A DNA stretch of 64,000 nt, taken from Oscillospiraceae bacterium (GTDB lineage Bacteria > Bacillota > Clostridia > Oscillospirales > Acutalibacteraceae). A program made the translations under genes and the position numbers. The first letter of the stretch is position 1. Each line of letters starts with the position of its first letter. Under the pieces are notes generated by a model. It did no database searches. It saw only the letters and a program-made list of their open reading frames with translations, and was not told the DNA's origin. Positions 1-9,307 of this stretch are shown here, piece by piece. The stretch spans positions 124,001-188,000 of the forward strand of contig SVPQ01000001.1 in the NCBI GenBank assembly GCA_015065845.1, read 5' to 3'.

Positions 1-3000
1 GGCTCTGTTTCGTCAACAGGTGGTTCAGAGTTTTCATAGCGCTCTTTTGCAGCATTTACAACTGCAGAATAGTCATCGCTTGTAATACCATTCTTTCCAT
101 CAAAATCACCTGCAACAAAATATGCATCTTCGAGAGAAATATTTTTAGTTGCATCGAGTTGAACTATCATACAGTCAAGAACATCACAAACACCATCACC
201 ATTGACATCACCACGAACAACTACTGTGCGACTGTCAATTATGTTGTTGTTTTCATCGTAAACAGTTATAACTGAACCTGTACCATAAAGTACAACATCC
301 TGATAAACATAACTTGCTTCAGCTGTTGCAGTGTAGTTAGCATTTAATGTAACAACATCCTCTACACCGTCTTTATTACCTTCAACTACTACATAGTCAT
401 TTACAACAGTTGCTTTTTCTTCGTTTACTGTGTAAACATCGTCAATATCAATATAAGTAAAGCCATTTGTTTCAGCATAACTTGCCGCATAACCTGAGTT
501 ACCGTAAATTACAAAATCTTCGTATTTTGTATAAGTTTTTGTTGGTTCTTCACCTTCGGCACCCTCTGCAATTGTAACATCGTAACCAAAGGCATAATCA
601 CCTATACTGGTTGTAACGGTATCAGGAATTCTTACATATTTGAGGTTTTCACAACTAATAAATGCTTCTGAACCTATCATAGTAACTGTTGATGGAATAA
701 TTACTGTTGAGAATGTAGCATCTTTAAATGCATAATTTCTGATAGCTTTTACTGCTGCTCCATTATTTGTTTTTTCAGGAATGGTTACAACTGAACCGGT
801 ACCATTATAACCAATAATTATTGCTGAACCTTCAATTTCATGGAAATCAAATTCTTGTATAGCACAACCTTCATTTTTACATACATTATTAACAAAATTG
901 TGCCCTATTGCAGGAATTAAATCTTCTTTAATTCTTTCTTCACATACAGTACACTCTGTATATTTTGTACCTGTTTCTGTACAAGTTGCATCTTTTTCTG
1001 TTATCCAGTCGCTTTCGGTGTGACCTTTTGCAGGGATAACTTCACCGACTTCAACAATTTCAATACAATCAAGACAGAGTTTATCACCTGTGTAACCTGT
1101 TTCTGTGCAAGTCGCTTCTTTAGCGTCAAGAAGTTCATAATTTGCGTGGTTTGTTGCAGGAATTTCTTTTGTTCCTAAATCCTCACCACAAACTGAACAA
1201 ATTACTTTTCTTTCACCTGCTACAAAGCAAGTTGGTTGTGTAATAACTTCACCATCTGCTTCTGTATGTGCTATTTTTTCTACTACTGCAGTAACATCTT
1301 CTTTACCGCAAACTGTACATTTACCGGTTTTTTCGCCTTCTTTTGTACAAGTTGCAGGAGTTGTTACTTCCCATTCTTCTACTGTGTGTGGTAAAGCAGG
1401 AATTTCTTCGCCCTTATCAAGAATTTTCTTACAATCAGGACAATATAAGTAGCCTGTGTGACCTGCTTCTGTACAAGTTGCGTCTTTAGAATTTACTCTG
1501 CGTGACGCTGGGTGATTTGTAGCAGGAATTACCTCTGTAACATCTTCATTACAAACTGTACATTTACCAGTCTTTTCACCTGCTTCTGTACAAGTCACTT
1601 CTGTTACAGTTTCCCAATCTTCAACACTATGACCTAATTTATCAATTACTTCGCCCTCTGTGAGAACTGTTTCACAAAGTGGGCAGAACATATCACCTGT
1701 GTAGCCATCTTCTTCACAAGATGGGTCTTTTGCATCTTTGAGGTAAGCACCTGCGTGGTCAAGTGCAGCGACTTCTTCTGTTACTGTTTCTTCACATCTT
1801 GTACAAATACCGCTTTTTGAACCTTTTTCTGTACAAGTTGGTTTATTTGTTTCCGTATCCCATTCTTCTACATTATGACCTAATTTGGCGATTGTTTCGC
1901 CTTCTACAACGATTTTTTTACAATCGTTACAATATGTATCACCTGTGTAACCTGCTTTTTCACAAGTTGCTTCTTCTTCACCAAGTTTAGCGTGTGTATG
2001 TTCGAGTACTGCAAGTTCTTCTGTTACTTCAGTTTCACAAACTGCACAAACACCTTTTTTTGAACCTTTTTCAATACAAGTTGGTTCAAGAACAGTTTCC
2101 CATTCTTCTACTGTATGAGCAAGTATTTCAATTTCTCTTGTTTCAAGTTCTTTTTCGCAAAGAGTACATTTTTTTACTTCTGTACCTGCTTTTTCACAAG
2201 TTGCTTCTTCTTTTACTTCCCATTCGCCAACTGTATGATTTTCAGGGTCAAGCGGAAGTAACTCTAAATCCATTTCCAATTCACAAACTGTGCATTTGTA
2301 AACTATCTGACCATTGTATTTACAGTCTGATGGTGTTTTTGTACCATCGTCTTTTGTATGGTCTTTCATTCCGAAATGAAGAACACCTTTTACATTAAGT
2401 GCATCATTGTTTTCAGCAATTTTTAATTCTTTCTGTAATGTAAATACATATTTGACATTCTTTAATGCAGAACCTGAGAATGCGCCCTCTGCAATATTCT
2501 TAACTGTTTCAGGCATTACATAAGTTTTGCCATCAAAAGCAGTCGGGAATGCAACAATTGTATCAACATTTACATTATAAATAACTCCATCATCATAAGA
2601 TTTGAAGTTTTTATTTGCACCGTCAATTTTAAATTCAACAAGTTCTTTACAACCTGTAAAAGCATTTTTACCAATTGAAGTAACACTTGCAGGAATTGTT
2701 ACAGATGTAACCTTTGTACAACCTTTAAAAGCTTCATCTGCAATTGCAACAACTGGTAATTCTGCAGGAATAAATGTTGCTGTAACATTAACATTACCTT
2801 CCGGCATTGTAAATTTATTGTTAGTTACAGTAATTCTTTCACCTTTTTCGTCAATTACAGTTAATTCTCTTAAAATATATTCTTCTGCAGGAGTAATAAC
2901 TAAAGTTACTTCGTCACCTTTCACTGCAGAGAATTTATCTGTTGCAACTGAACCATTCTGAATTTTATCATCAATTGTAATAATGTATTTTGTTTCTTCT

Positions 3001-3497
3001 ACTTTTTCAGTAGTTGATTCAACTTCACTCGTAGGCTCTTCTGCTTTTTCTGTAGTTGATTCAACTTCATTTGTAGATTCTTCTGCTTTTTCTGTAGTTG
3101 ATTCAACTTCATTTGTAGATTCTTCTGCTTTTTCTGTTGTTGACTCAACTTCATCTGTAGATTCTTCTGCTTTTTCTGTTGTTGACTCAACTTCACTTGT
3201 AGGCTCCTCTATTTTTTCTGTTGTTGATTCTTCAGAAACAATTTCATCCCCCGAAGGTTCTGTTTCTCCCTCATTATACAACACAGGTTCATCAACAGTT
3301 TCAGGTCTGTATGTAGCAGGAATAACAATATCTCCTACCGCATCAACTTTACAACCGCTAACTATGTAACCTGTACCTTCGTCGTTAAGGGTATAAGTTA
3401 AATTTTCAGTATCGTTTGCACCTGCAATCAACGATGCACTTACAAACACACCAATTACAAGGGTGAGGGCTAATACTACACTCAATACCTTTTTCAT
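1..3497 (-). CDS. Secreted BspA-type leucine-rich/Cys-module repeat protein with dockerin-like domain (3' end outside window)
   Basis: At least 1,165 residues; the C-terminus lies beyond base 1. The start ATG follows AAGGAG and opens a signal peptide (MKKVLSVVLALTLVIGVFVS...). Next come an acidic Ser/Thr/Glu repeat tract (about residues 90-165), a stretch with BspA-type LRR_5 signatures (VTIPASVTSIGKNAFTGC), about twelve Cys modules of roughly 36 residues (ATCTETG...C-x2-C...IPA.GH), a second LRR_5 block, and a dockerin-like pair of Ca-binding loops near the visible end (DVNGDGVCDVLD and DFDGKNGITSDD, about residues 1090-1150). LRR_5 and dockerin modules are known for surface attachment and protein-protein binding; no catalytic domain is visible. 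It is likely exported and may dock onto a cohesin-type partner, three of which are candidates in this window. The ligand is unknown. Confidence 0.8.
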   Translation of the reverse strand, partial: MKKVLSVVLALTLVIGVFVSASLIAGANDTENLTYTLNDEGTGYIVSGCKVDAVGDIVIPATYRPETVDEPVLYNEGETEPSGDEIVSEESTTEKIEEPTSEVESTTEKAEESTDEVESTTEKAEESTNEVESTTEKAEESTNEVESTTEKAEEPTSEVESTTEKVEETKYIITIDDKIQNGSVATDKFSAVKGDEVTLVITPAEEYILRELTVIDEKGERITVTNNKFTMPEGNVNVTATFIPAELPVVAIADEAFKGCTKVTSVTIPASVTSIGKNAFTGCKELVEFKIDGANKNFKSYDDGVIYNVNVDTIVAFPTAFDGKTYVMPETVKNIAEGAFSGSALKNVKYVFTLQKELKIAENNDALNVKGVLHFGMKDHTKDDGTKTPSDCKYNGQIVYKCTVCELEMDLELLPLDPENHTVGEWEVKEEATCEKAGTEVKKCTLCEKELETREIEILAHTVEEWETVLEPTCIEKGSKKGVCAVCETEVTEELAVLEHTHAKLGEEEATCEKAGYTGDTYCNDCKKIVVEGETIAKLGHNVEEWDTETNKPTCTEKGSKSGICTRCEETVTEEVAALDHAGAYLKDAKDPSCEEDGYTGDMFCPLCETVLTEGEVIDKLGHSVEDWETVTEVTCTEAGEKTGKCTVCNEDVTEVIPATNHPASRRVNSKDATCTEAGHTGYLYCPDCKKILDKGEEIPALPHTVEEWEVTTPATCTKEGEKTGKCTVCGKEDVTAVVEKIAHTEADGEVITQPTCFVAGERKVICSVCGEDLGTKEIPATNHANYELLDAKEATCTETGYTGDKLCLDCIEIVEVGEVIPAKGHTESDWITEKDATCTETGTKYTECTVCEERIKEDLIPAIGHNFVNNVCKNEGCAIQEFDFHEIEGSAIIIGYNGTGSVVTIPEKTNNGAAVKAIRNYAFKDATFSTVIIPSTVTMIGSEAFISCENLKYVRIPDTVTTSIGDYAFGYDVTIAEGAEGEEPTKTYTKYEDFVIYGNSGYAASYAETNGFTYIDIDDVYTVNEEKATVVNDYVVVEGNKDGVEDVVTLNANYTATAEASYVYQDVVLYGTGSVITVYDENNNIIDSRTVVVRGDVNGDGVCDVLDCMIVQLDATKNISLEDAYFVAGDFDGKNGITSDDYSAVVNAAKERYENSEPPVDETE
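3014..3240 (-). repeat. 42-bp tandem repeat encoding a 14-residue acidic motif
   Basis: The phrase ttgattcaacttca or a close variant recurs at 3014, 3056, 3098, 3140, 3182 and 3224, exactly 42 bp apart. On the minus strand each unit encodes a variant of EVESTTEKAEESTN. This is a flexible, negatively charged Thr/Glu-rich linker just after the mature N-terminus of the LRR/dockerin protein. Its in-frame, near-identical units make copy number likely to vary between strains. Confidence 0.9.
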
Positions 3498-3542
3498 AAT
3501 TTTTCTCCTTAATTTTGAAAATTTTGGAATACTCCAAACTTT

Positions 3543-3571
3543 ATTTTACCACTTTTTGTTAGATATTGCAA
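3543..3571 (-). promoter_or_regulatory. Promoter of the LRR/dockerin protein gene
   Basis: Minus strand reads TTGCAA (3571-3566), 17 bp, then TAAAAT (3548-3543) preceded by TGG, an extended -10 context. It lies 45 bp upstream of the ATG, so the leader is short. Placed by consensus only. Confidence 0.55.
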
Positions 3572-3611
3572 TAAAAAATGCAAATATTTAATAACCAAAA
3601 TCCTTTTATAT

Positions 3612-3650
3612 AACAAAAAACTCGCTCGTGTTTACCACGAGCGAGTTTAA
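3612..3650 (-). terminator. Intrinsic terminator of the hydrogenase operon
   Basis: A 13-bp stem (AAACTCGCTCGTG with CACGAGCGAGTTT, 3618-3648) is followed on the minus strand by TTTTTTG. It starts a few bases after the hndD stop codon and separates the hydrogenase operon from the surface-protein gene downstream. Confidence 0.9.
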
Positions 3651-3652
3651 TT

Positions 3653-5404
3653 TTAATATTTTGCTCTTTCAGTATAACCTGTATGAAGAATATCGTGTGC
3701 CTTATGGCTACCAGGTTTGCCGAAGTATTCATCGTAAACAGCCTTAACATCAGGATTTTCGTGTGATTTTCTGATTTTAAGGTTTTTGTCATCATTATAA
3801 AGACCTGCTGCACGAGCTGCTCTTACATCTGTAAAGTTCTTAACTGATGCCGGAACGATTGGTTGACCACCACCGTTTACGCAACCACCAGGACAAGCCA
3901 TAACTTCAACGAAGTCATATTTCTTTTCGCCTGATTTAACCATATCAAGAACTGTTTTTGCATTTGCAAGACCTGAGCAAACTGCAACGTTGATTTCTGC
4001 ACCGTCAAGATTATATGTTGCTTCTTTAACACCTTCAACACCACGAACATCTTTAAATGCATCAAAGTCAGGAAGTTCTTTATTTGTAACAACTTCGTAA
4101 GCAGTACGAAGAGCTGCTTCCATAACACCACCTGTTGCACCGAAGATTGTACCTGCACCTGAACCAAGTCCGAATGGTGCATCGAATTCTGCATCAGGAA
4201 TATTATTGAAGTTGATACCTGCTTTTTTAATCATTCTTGCAAGTTCTCTTACTGTGATTGAAGCATCAATATCAGCGAGACCTTTAACTGCTGTGTGGTC
4301 AAGTCTTTCTGCTTCAAATTTCTTTGCAGTACAAGGCATAACAGATACAACATAAATATCTTTTGGATCAATGCCCATTTTTTCTGCATAGAATGTTTTA
4401 GCTACTGAACCGAACATACCTTGTGGTGATTTACAAGATGAAAGATTAGGAATGAATTCTGGGTAATAGTGTTCGCAGAACTTAATCCAACCTGGTGAGC
4501 AAGATGTGATTAAAGGAAGATTTTCTTTCTTTTCAAATCTCTCGAGGAATTCTGTTGCTTCTTCCATAATTGTAAGGTCAGCAGTAAAGTTTGTATCAAA
4601 CACTTTGTCGAAACCGAGCATTTTAAGAGCTGCAACCATTTTACCTGTAACGATTGTACCCATTTCTTTGCCGAACTCTTCACCGAGTGCAACACGAACT
4701 GCAGGAGCAGTCTGAACAATAACATGTTTTGATGGGTCATTGATTGCGTCAAATACCTTCTGAGTATCATCTCTTTCAGAAAGAGCACCTGTAGGACAAG
4801 CTGTGATACACTGACCGCAAGATACACAAGCAACATCGTTAAGATTGTATTCAAATGCTGAACCGATGTGTGTATCAAAACCACGAGCGTTTGCACCGAT
4901 TACTGAAATACCCTGAAGTTTTTCACAAGCAGCAACACAACGACGGCAGAGAATACATTTTTCGTTATCACGATACATATGAGTTGCAGAGTCATCAATT
5001 GCATAGTTGATGAAAGCACCATCATATTTATTTGCGTCTTCAATTCCATAATCTTTACAAAGTTGTTGAAGTTCGCAGTTACCGCTTCTTACACAAGAAA
5101 GACATTCTTTTTTGTGTGTTGAAAGGATAAGTTCAAGAGTTGTTTTTCTTGATTCAATTACTTTTGGTGTGTTTGTGAAGATTTCCATACCCTCACTTAC
5201 AGGGAATACGCAAGATGCAACAAGGCTTCTTGCACCTTTAACTTCAACTACACAAATACGACAAGCACCAATAGCATTTATATCTTTAAGGTAGCAGAGT
5301 GTAGGAATTTCAATACCTGCACTGTGTGCAGCTTCGAGAATTGTACTTCCAGCAGGAACTTGATAGTCGAAGCCATTGATTTTAATATTAACTAAATTTT
5401 CCAT
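3653..5404 (-). CDS. hndD: [FeFe] hydrogenase catalytic subunit (HndD/HydA)
   Basis: 583 residues. The N-terminal [2Fe-2S] domain has Cys37, 48, 51 and 65. A His97/Cys101/Cys104/Cys110 cluster motif and two [4Fe-4S] motifs (Cys150-160, Cys193-203) follow. The H-cluster domain has the three hydrogenase signatures: TSCSPGW at 300-306, MPCTAKK at 356-362, and EVMACPGGCVNGG near 490-505. It evolves or takes up H2 in the cytoplasm, passing electrons to HndC. It is the last gene of the operon, 13 bp after hndC, with an AGGAGG ribosome site. The first signature reads Cys-Ser where many family members have Cys-Cys. The gene set fits an electron-bifurcating NADH/ferredoxin hydrogenase rather than a ferredoxin-only enzyme; the identity of the catalytic subunit is near certain. 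Confidence 0.95.
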   Translation of the reverse strand: MENLVNIKINGFDYQVPAGSTILEAAHSAGIEIPTLCYLKDINAIGACRICVVEVKGARSLVASCVFPVSEGMEIFTNTPKVIESRKTTLELILSTHKKECLSCVRSGNCELQQLCKDYGIEDANKYDGAFINYAIDDSATHMYRDNEKCILCRRCVAACEKLQGISVIGANARGFDTHIGSAFEYNLNDVACVSCGQCITACPTGALSERDDTQKVFDAINDPSKHVIVQTAPAVRVALGEEFGKEMGTIVTGKMVAALKMLGFDKVFDTNFTADLTIMEEATEFLERFEKKENLPLITSCSPGWIKFCEHYYPEFIPNLSSCKSPQGMFGSVAKTFYAEKMGIDPKDIYVVSVMPCTAKKFEAERLDHTAVKGLADIDASITVRELARMIKKAGINFNNIPDAEFDAPFGLGSGAGTIFGATGGVMEAALRTAYEVVTNKELPDFDAFKDVRGVEGVKEATYNLDGAEINVAVCSGLANAKTVLDMVKSGEKKYDFVEVMACPGGCVNGGGQPIVPASVKNFTDVRAARAAGLYNDDKNLKIRKSHENPDVKAVYDEYFGKPGSHKAHDILHTGYTERAKY

Positions 5405-5417
5405 TATCAGTTCCTCC

Positions 5418-7223
5418 TTATTTATTTATAGCCTTTGGCTTACAGTTACCGATACAAACACCGCATTTTACGCATTTGTCTGTATCAATTGTGAATGATG
5501 CAAGTTTATGGCCTGGTGCAATGTAATCTGTTCTTGTAATTGCTTCAACAGGGCAGTTTTTAGCACAGATACCGCAACCGATACATTTATCTTTATCAAT
5601 TGAGAATGAAACGAGGTCTTTACAAACGCCTGCCGGACATTTCTTGTCAACAACGTGAGCAATGTACTCATCTTTAAAGCGTTGATATGTAGAAAGAACA
5701 GGGTTTGGAGCAGTCTGACCAAGACCACAGAGTGAGTTTTCTTTGATGTAGTTACAAAGTTTTTCCATTCTGTCAAGGTCTTCCATAGTACCTTTACCGC
5801 TTGTGATTTTTTCAAGAATTTCAAGAAGTCTTCTTGTACCAACACGGCAAGGTGTACATTTACCGCAAGATTCATCAACTGTGAATTCAAGGAAGAATTT
5901 TGCAATGTCAACCATACAGTCGTCTTCGTCCATAACGATAAGACCACCTGAACCCATCATTGCACCTTTAGCAACGAGGTTGTCATAATCAATTTCAATA
6001 TCAAGTAAATCTGCAGGAAGACATCCGCCAGAAGGACCACCTGTCTGTGCAGCTTTGAATTTCTTACCGTTTGGAATACCGCCACCGATATCTTCAACGA
6101 TTTCACGGAGTGTAGTACCCATTGGAACTTCAACAAGACCTGTGTTGTTGATTTTACCACCTAACGCGAATACTTTAGTACCCTTACTGGTTTCTGTACC
6201 CATTGAGTTAAAGAATTCTGCACCATTGAGAATAATTTGTGGAATATTAGCAAATGTTTCAACATTGTTTTCGGTTGTTGGTTTACCAAAGAGACCTTTT
6301 ACTGCCGGGTATGGAGGACGAGGACGAGGCTCACCACGATTACCTTCGATAGATGTCATAAGAGCAGTTTCTTCACCGCAAACGAATGCACCCGCACCAA
6401 GACGGATAAATAAATCAAAGTCGAAACCTGAATTAAAAATATTTTTACCTAAAAGTCCGTATTCACGAGCATCGTCAATAGCTTTTTGAAGTCTTTCAAC
6501 AGCGATTGGATACTCAGCACGAACATAAACATAACCTTCAGTAGCACCTGTTGCGTAACCGCAGATTGTCATTGCTTCAACAAGACAGTGTGGGTCACCT
6601 TCAAGAACTGAACGGTCCATAAATGCACCCGGGTCACCTTCGTCAGCGTTACATACAACATATTTCTGATCTGCTTTATTAGCAGCAGTAAAGCTCCATT
6701 TTCTACCTGTTGGGAAACCACCGCCACCACGGCCACGAAGACCTGAGTCAATAACTGTCTGAATAACTTCATCCGGTGTCATTTCAGTAAGAGCTTTTGC
6801 AAGTGCACGGTAACCATCATAAGCAATGTACTCTGTAATATCTTCAGGGTTAATAACACCGCAGTTTCTGAGTGCAACTCTGTGTTGTTTTTTATAGAAG
6901 TTTGTTTCATTCAAAGGTTTAACTGTTTCTTCTGTTACAGTCTCACTGTAAAGAAGTCTTTTAACAATACGACCTTTAAGAAGATGTTCTTCAACAATTT
7001 CAGGAATATCCTCAACTTTTACTTCACTATAGAAGCAACCTTCAGGATAAACAATCATAATTGGGCCTAAAGCACAAAGACCAAAGCAACCGGTTCTTAC
7101 AACCTGTACTTCATCTTCGAGACCCTTTGCCTTAATATTTTCATTAAGGGCATCTATAAGTTCGCCACTGTGGCTTGAAGTACAACCTGTACCACCACAA
7201 ACGAGAACGTGGGCACGATACAT
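5418..7223 (-). CDS. hndC: NuoF-like flavin/NADH subunit of bifurcating hydrogenase (HndC/HydB)
   Basis: 601 residues. The N-terminal thioredoxin-like [2Fe-2S] domain has Cys9, 14, 46 and 50. The NuoF core has the NADH/FMN-binding GRGGGGFPTG at 164-173 and the nucleotide-site stretch around NADEGDPGAFMDR. The [4Fe-4S] motif SCGKCTPCR lies near 455, and two C-terminal ferredoxin motifs (CIGCGICAKNCP, CVKCGVCIGNCK) follow. It holds the FMN where electrons are split or joined between NAD(H), ferredoxin and the H-cluster subunit. AGGAGG precedes the ATG by 9 nt. The length and the extra C-terminal clusters match HndC/HydB of bifurcating hydrogenases rather than respiratory NuoF. Confidence 0.94.
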   Translation of the reverse strand: MYRAHVLVCGGTGCTSSHSGELIDALNENIKAKGLEDEVQVVRTGCFGLCALGPIMIVYPEGCFYSEVKVEDIPEIVEEHLLKGRIVKRLLYSETVTEETVKPLNETNFYKKQHRVALRNCGVINPEDITEYIAYDGYRALAKALTEMTPDEVIQTVIDSGLRGRGGGGFPTGRKWSFTAANKADQKYVVCNADEGDPGAFMDRSVLEGDPHCLVEAMTICGYATGATEGYVYVRAEYPIAVERLQKAIDDAREYGLLGKNIFNSGFDFDLFIRLGAGAFVCGEETALMTSIEGNRGEPRPRPPYPAVKGLFGKPTTENNVETFANIPQIILNGAEFFNSMGTETSKGTKVFALGGKINNTGLVEVPMGTTLREIVEDIGGGIPNGKKFKAAQTGGPSGGCLPADLLDIEIDYDNLVAKGAMMGSGGLIVMDEDDCMVDIAKFFLEFTVDESCGKCTPCRVGTRRLLEILEKITSGKGTMEDLDRMEKLCNYIKENSLCGLGQTAPNPVLSTYQRFKDEYIAHVVDKKCPAGVCKDLVSFSIDKDKCIGCGICAKNCPVEAITRTDYIAPGHKLASFTIDTDKCVKCGVCIGNCKPKAINK

Positions 7224-7237
7224 ATCTTTCTTCCTCC

Positions 7238-7612
7238 TTATTTAGTCACAGCGCCTACTGTGTATTCAATAACAGGCTTACCATTTACAAGATGTTCTGT
7301 TACAACTTTCTGTGCTTTTTCAGCAGTCATTTGAACATAAGTAACTTTTTCTTTACCTGGTTCAAAAATTTCAACGATTGGTTCATACTGGCACATACCA
7401 ATACAACCTGTCTGTGTAACAGAAACATGCTGAACATTTCTTTTTGCAACTTCATCAACGAGTGCTTTTAAAACAGGACGCGCACCTGCAGCAATACCGC
7501 AAGTAGCCATACCAACAACAACTCTCACGCCATCGTTTCCTTCAGCATCACGAGCTGCGAGTTGTGCCTGTGCTTTTTCTTTTATAGCAAGTAACTCTTC
7601 AAGAGATTTCAT
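7238..7612 (-). CDS. hndB: Thioredoxin-like [2Fe-2S] ferredoxin subunit (HndB)
   Basis: 124 residues from the ATG at 7612, chosen because AAGGA lies 8 nt upstream; an in-frame ATG at 7621 sits directly against that AAGGA and overlaps the upstream stop as ATGA. The fold signature is VGMATCGIAAGA followed by TQTGCIGMC, giving three visible cluster cysteines (38, 70, 74) rather than the four of NuoE-type domains. In four-subunit Hnd hydrogenases this protein is an electron-transfer subunit between HndA/HndC clusters. It is followed by hndC after 14 bp. Confidence 0.88.
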   Translation of the reverse strand: MKSLEELLAIKEKAQAQLAARDAEGNDGVRVVVGMATCGIAAGARPVLKALVDEVAKRNVQHVSVTQTGCIGMCQYEPIVEIFEPGKEKVTYVQMTAEKAQKVVTEHLVNGKPVIEYTVGAVTK

Positions 7613-7617
7613 AAAAG

Positions 7618-8163
7618 TCATCCTTTCAATAATTCTTTATGTTGTTCATTTAAATATTGCTCAATCCAACTCATAACTGATGGTTCCGAAAGCGGAACAC
7701 CATCAAGAATTTTTTTAATTTCAACAGTTGAAAAGACAAATTCATTGTCATCCAACGCGCGTTTATATAAAAACTCTTTATCGTTATTCATTGAAACTAT
7801 TGTTACTATAGTCGATGCCATATCACCAAGTGGTGTGAAATCAATGCTATCTGTTTTAAACAGTGCCTCAATTTTTGTGCCTACACCTTTTTTTGACTCG
7901 ATTTTAAAACTACCACCTGTCTGTTCAGCCGCCATTTTAAAAAGCGGTATTCCCATACCAACCTTACGGGTAGTTCTGGTTGTGAAAAACGGGTCAATAA
8001 CATTCTTAACCTGTTCTTCCGTCATCCCGCATCCGTTGTCATAAATTCCGATTAAAAGTGTGTGTTTTTTTGTATTTTCATTTACGACAATTTCTGTAAG
8101 TGTAGCACCCGCAACTATTGAATTCTGAGCAATATCAAGAATATTTAGCGAGAGTTCTCTCAT
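7618..8163 (-). CDS. HATPase-domain ATP-binding protein in the hydrogenase operon
   Basis: 181 residues. It has the GHKL/histidine-kinase-type ATP site: N box (DIAQNSIVAG), G1 (DNGCGM), F box (PFFTTR) and G2 (GMGIPLF). No phosphoacceptor His domain, sensor or membrane segment is present, so it is an ATP-binding domain followed by a short C-terminal tail. Its ATG shares one base with the hndA stop (TGATG), which points to coupled translation. Such proteins recur in clostridial hnd operons; their exact role is not known to me. A regulatory or assembly function tied to the HATPase gene of the facing operon is an inference. Confidence 0.85.
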   Translation of the reverse strand: MRELSLNILDIAQNSIVAGATLTEIVVNENTKKHTLLIGIYDNGCGMTEEQVKNVIDPFFTTRTTRKVGMGIPLFKMAAEQTGGSFKIESKKGVGTKIEALFKTDSIDFTPLGDMASTIVTIVSMNNDKEFLYKRALDDNEFVFSTVEIKKILDGVPLSEPSVMSWIEQYLNEQHKELLKG

Positions 8164-8660
8164 CAGTTCATATATTTTGCAAGGATACCCGGAATATCAT
8201 CTGCAGTAACCTTACCATAAACTTCACCATTGATTGTGAAAACAGGTGCGAGACCGCAAGCACCAATGCAACGACAAGCCTCAAGTGAGAATTTACCGTC
8301 AGCTGTACATTCACCTGCACCGATTCCGAGAACTTCACTGATTTTGTCAAGAATCTGCTGTGAACCTTTAACATAACAAGCTGTACCAAGACAAACTGAA
8401 ATGTCATACTCACCTTTTGGTGAAAGTGAGAACTGTGCATAGAATGTTGCAACACCGTAAACTTTTTCAAGCGGTACATCCATACCTTCAGCAATCATAA
8501 CCTGAACTTCTCTTGGCAAATAACCGTAAATGCCTTGAGCCTCCTGCATTACATGCATAAGTTGACTTTTGTCATCTTTGCATTCTGCAATTACTGCATC
8601 AAGTTTTGCTTTTTGCTCAGGTGTACCCTTGAATGGAATACTACTGATTTTCTTGAGCAT
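8163..8660 (-). CDS. hndA: NuoE-like [2Fe-2S] subunit of bifurcating hydrogenase (HndA/HydC)
   Basis: 165 residues, with the NuoE/24-kDa pattern: an N-terminal helical region with QGIYGYLP, then Cys90 and Cys95 (VCLGTACYVKG) and Cys131 and Cys135 (CRCIGACGLAP) binding one [2Fe-2S] cluster. It passes electrons to or from the NuoF-like HndC. First gene of the operon, with AGGAG before the ATG, and translationally coupled to the HATPase gene. Confidence 0.93.
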   Translation of the reverse strand: MLKKISSIPFKGTPEQKAKLDAVIAECKDDKSQLMHVMQEAQGIYGYLPREVQVMIAEGMDVPLEKVYGVATFYAQFSLSPKGEYDISVCLGTACYVKGSQQILDKISEVLGIGAGECTADGKFSLEACRCIGACGLAPVFTINGEVYGKVTADDIPGILAKYMN

Positions 8661-8956
8661 TAAAACTCCTCCATTTCAAAAATAGAAACTATATTAAGTG
8701 GTTTTTCACCACATACATACTCTATAATTATATCAATTTAAAATAAAAAAGTCCATAGAAAAAAACGACTTTTTTCGGCAAATTGACATTTTTTTAACAT
8801 TTTTCTGTTTTGCATAAAAATCGACCAAAAAATTTTATATCTTTAAACGATATATATATCTTTTGAATTTAAATTTAGAAACTTTTTACAATAGAAAAAC
8901 AAAGTCTTATATGTTAAAATATATGTAACTATAAAATTTACATTGGAGAACTTTAT
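8661..8956. promoter_or_regulatory. Divergent promoter region between the hydrogenase and sensory operons
   Basis: 296 bp of very AT-rich DNA with no gene. Towards hndA there is a good minus-strand TGATATAAT (-10 at 8732-8727) without a convincing -35, and a small inverted repeat GTGGT-N5-ACCAC (8699-8713) in the presumed leader. Towards the DRTGG gene the best pair is TTTACA (8885-8890), 16 bp, TTATAT (8907-8912), a weak match. A shared control region for both operons is plausible. Confidence 0.5.
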
Positions 8957-9307
8957 ATGAAGATTTCTGAAATTCAAACTATACTCAATGCAGAACTTAT
9001 CTGCGGCACAGATTTATTGGAAAGTGAAGTATTCACCGCTTGTGGCAGTGATATGATGAGTGATGTTTTAGCATTTGTAAAAGAACAGGCTGTTCTTCTT
9101 TCAGGTCTTGTAAATCCACAGGTTATAAGAACCGCTGAAATGATGGATATGAAATGCATTGTTTTCGTGCGTGGAAAAAAGCCAAGCATAGATATGATTG
9201 ACCTCGCAACCGAAAGAGATATTGTCCTCTTAAGAAGTGACTTAGAAATGTTTACCGCTTGCGGTCTTCTTTATAAGCATGGTCTTAAAGGAGGCAGCGG
9301 AATCTAA
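8957..9307 (+). CDS. DRTGG-domain protein of the sensory-hydrogenase operon
   Basis: 116 residues, cytoplasmic, about the length of one DRTGG domain (ITACGSDMMSDVLAFV-like region, then LLSGLVNPQVIRTAEMMD and CIVFVRGKKP). DRTGG domains are known as small-ligand or regulatory domains (for example beside CBS domains and in HPr-kinase-like proteins), with no established chemistry. TTGGAG precedes the start. First gene of a plus-strand operon, ending one base before the next start. Its presence with HydS-like, HATPase and PHP genes matches a recurring clostridial gene group. Confidence 0.75.
   Translation: MKISEIQTILNAELICGTDLLESEVFTACGSDMMSDVLAFVKEQAVLLSGLVNPQVIRTAEMMDMKCIVFVRGKKPSIDMIDLATERDIVLLRSDLEMFTACGLLYKHGLKGGSGI

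Noticed and set aside
1763-2398. Plus-strand open frames rich in Leu/Phe/His
   Set aside because: They are antisense to the Cys-module repeats of the minus-strand surface protein; the periodic composition explains the open frames.
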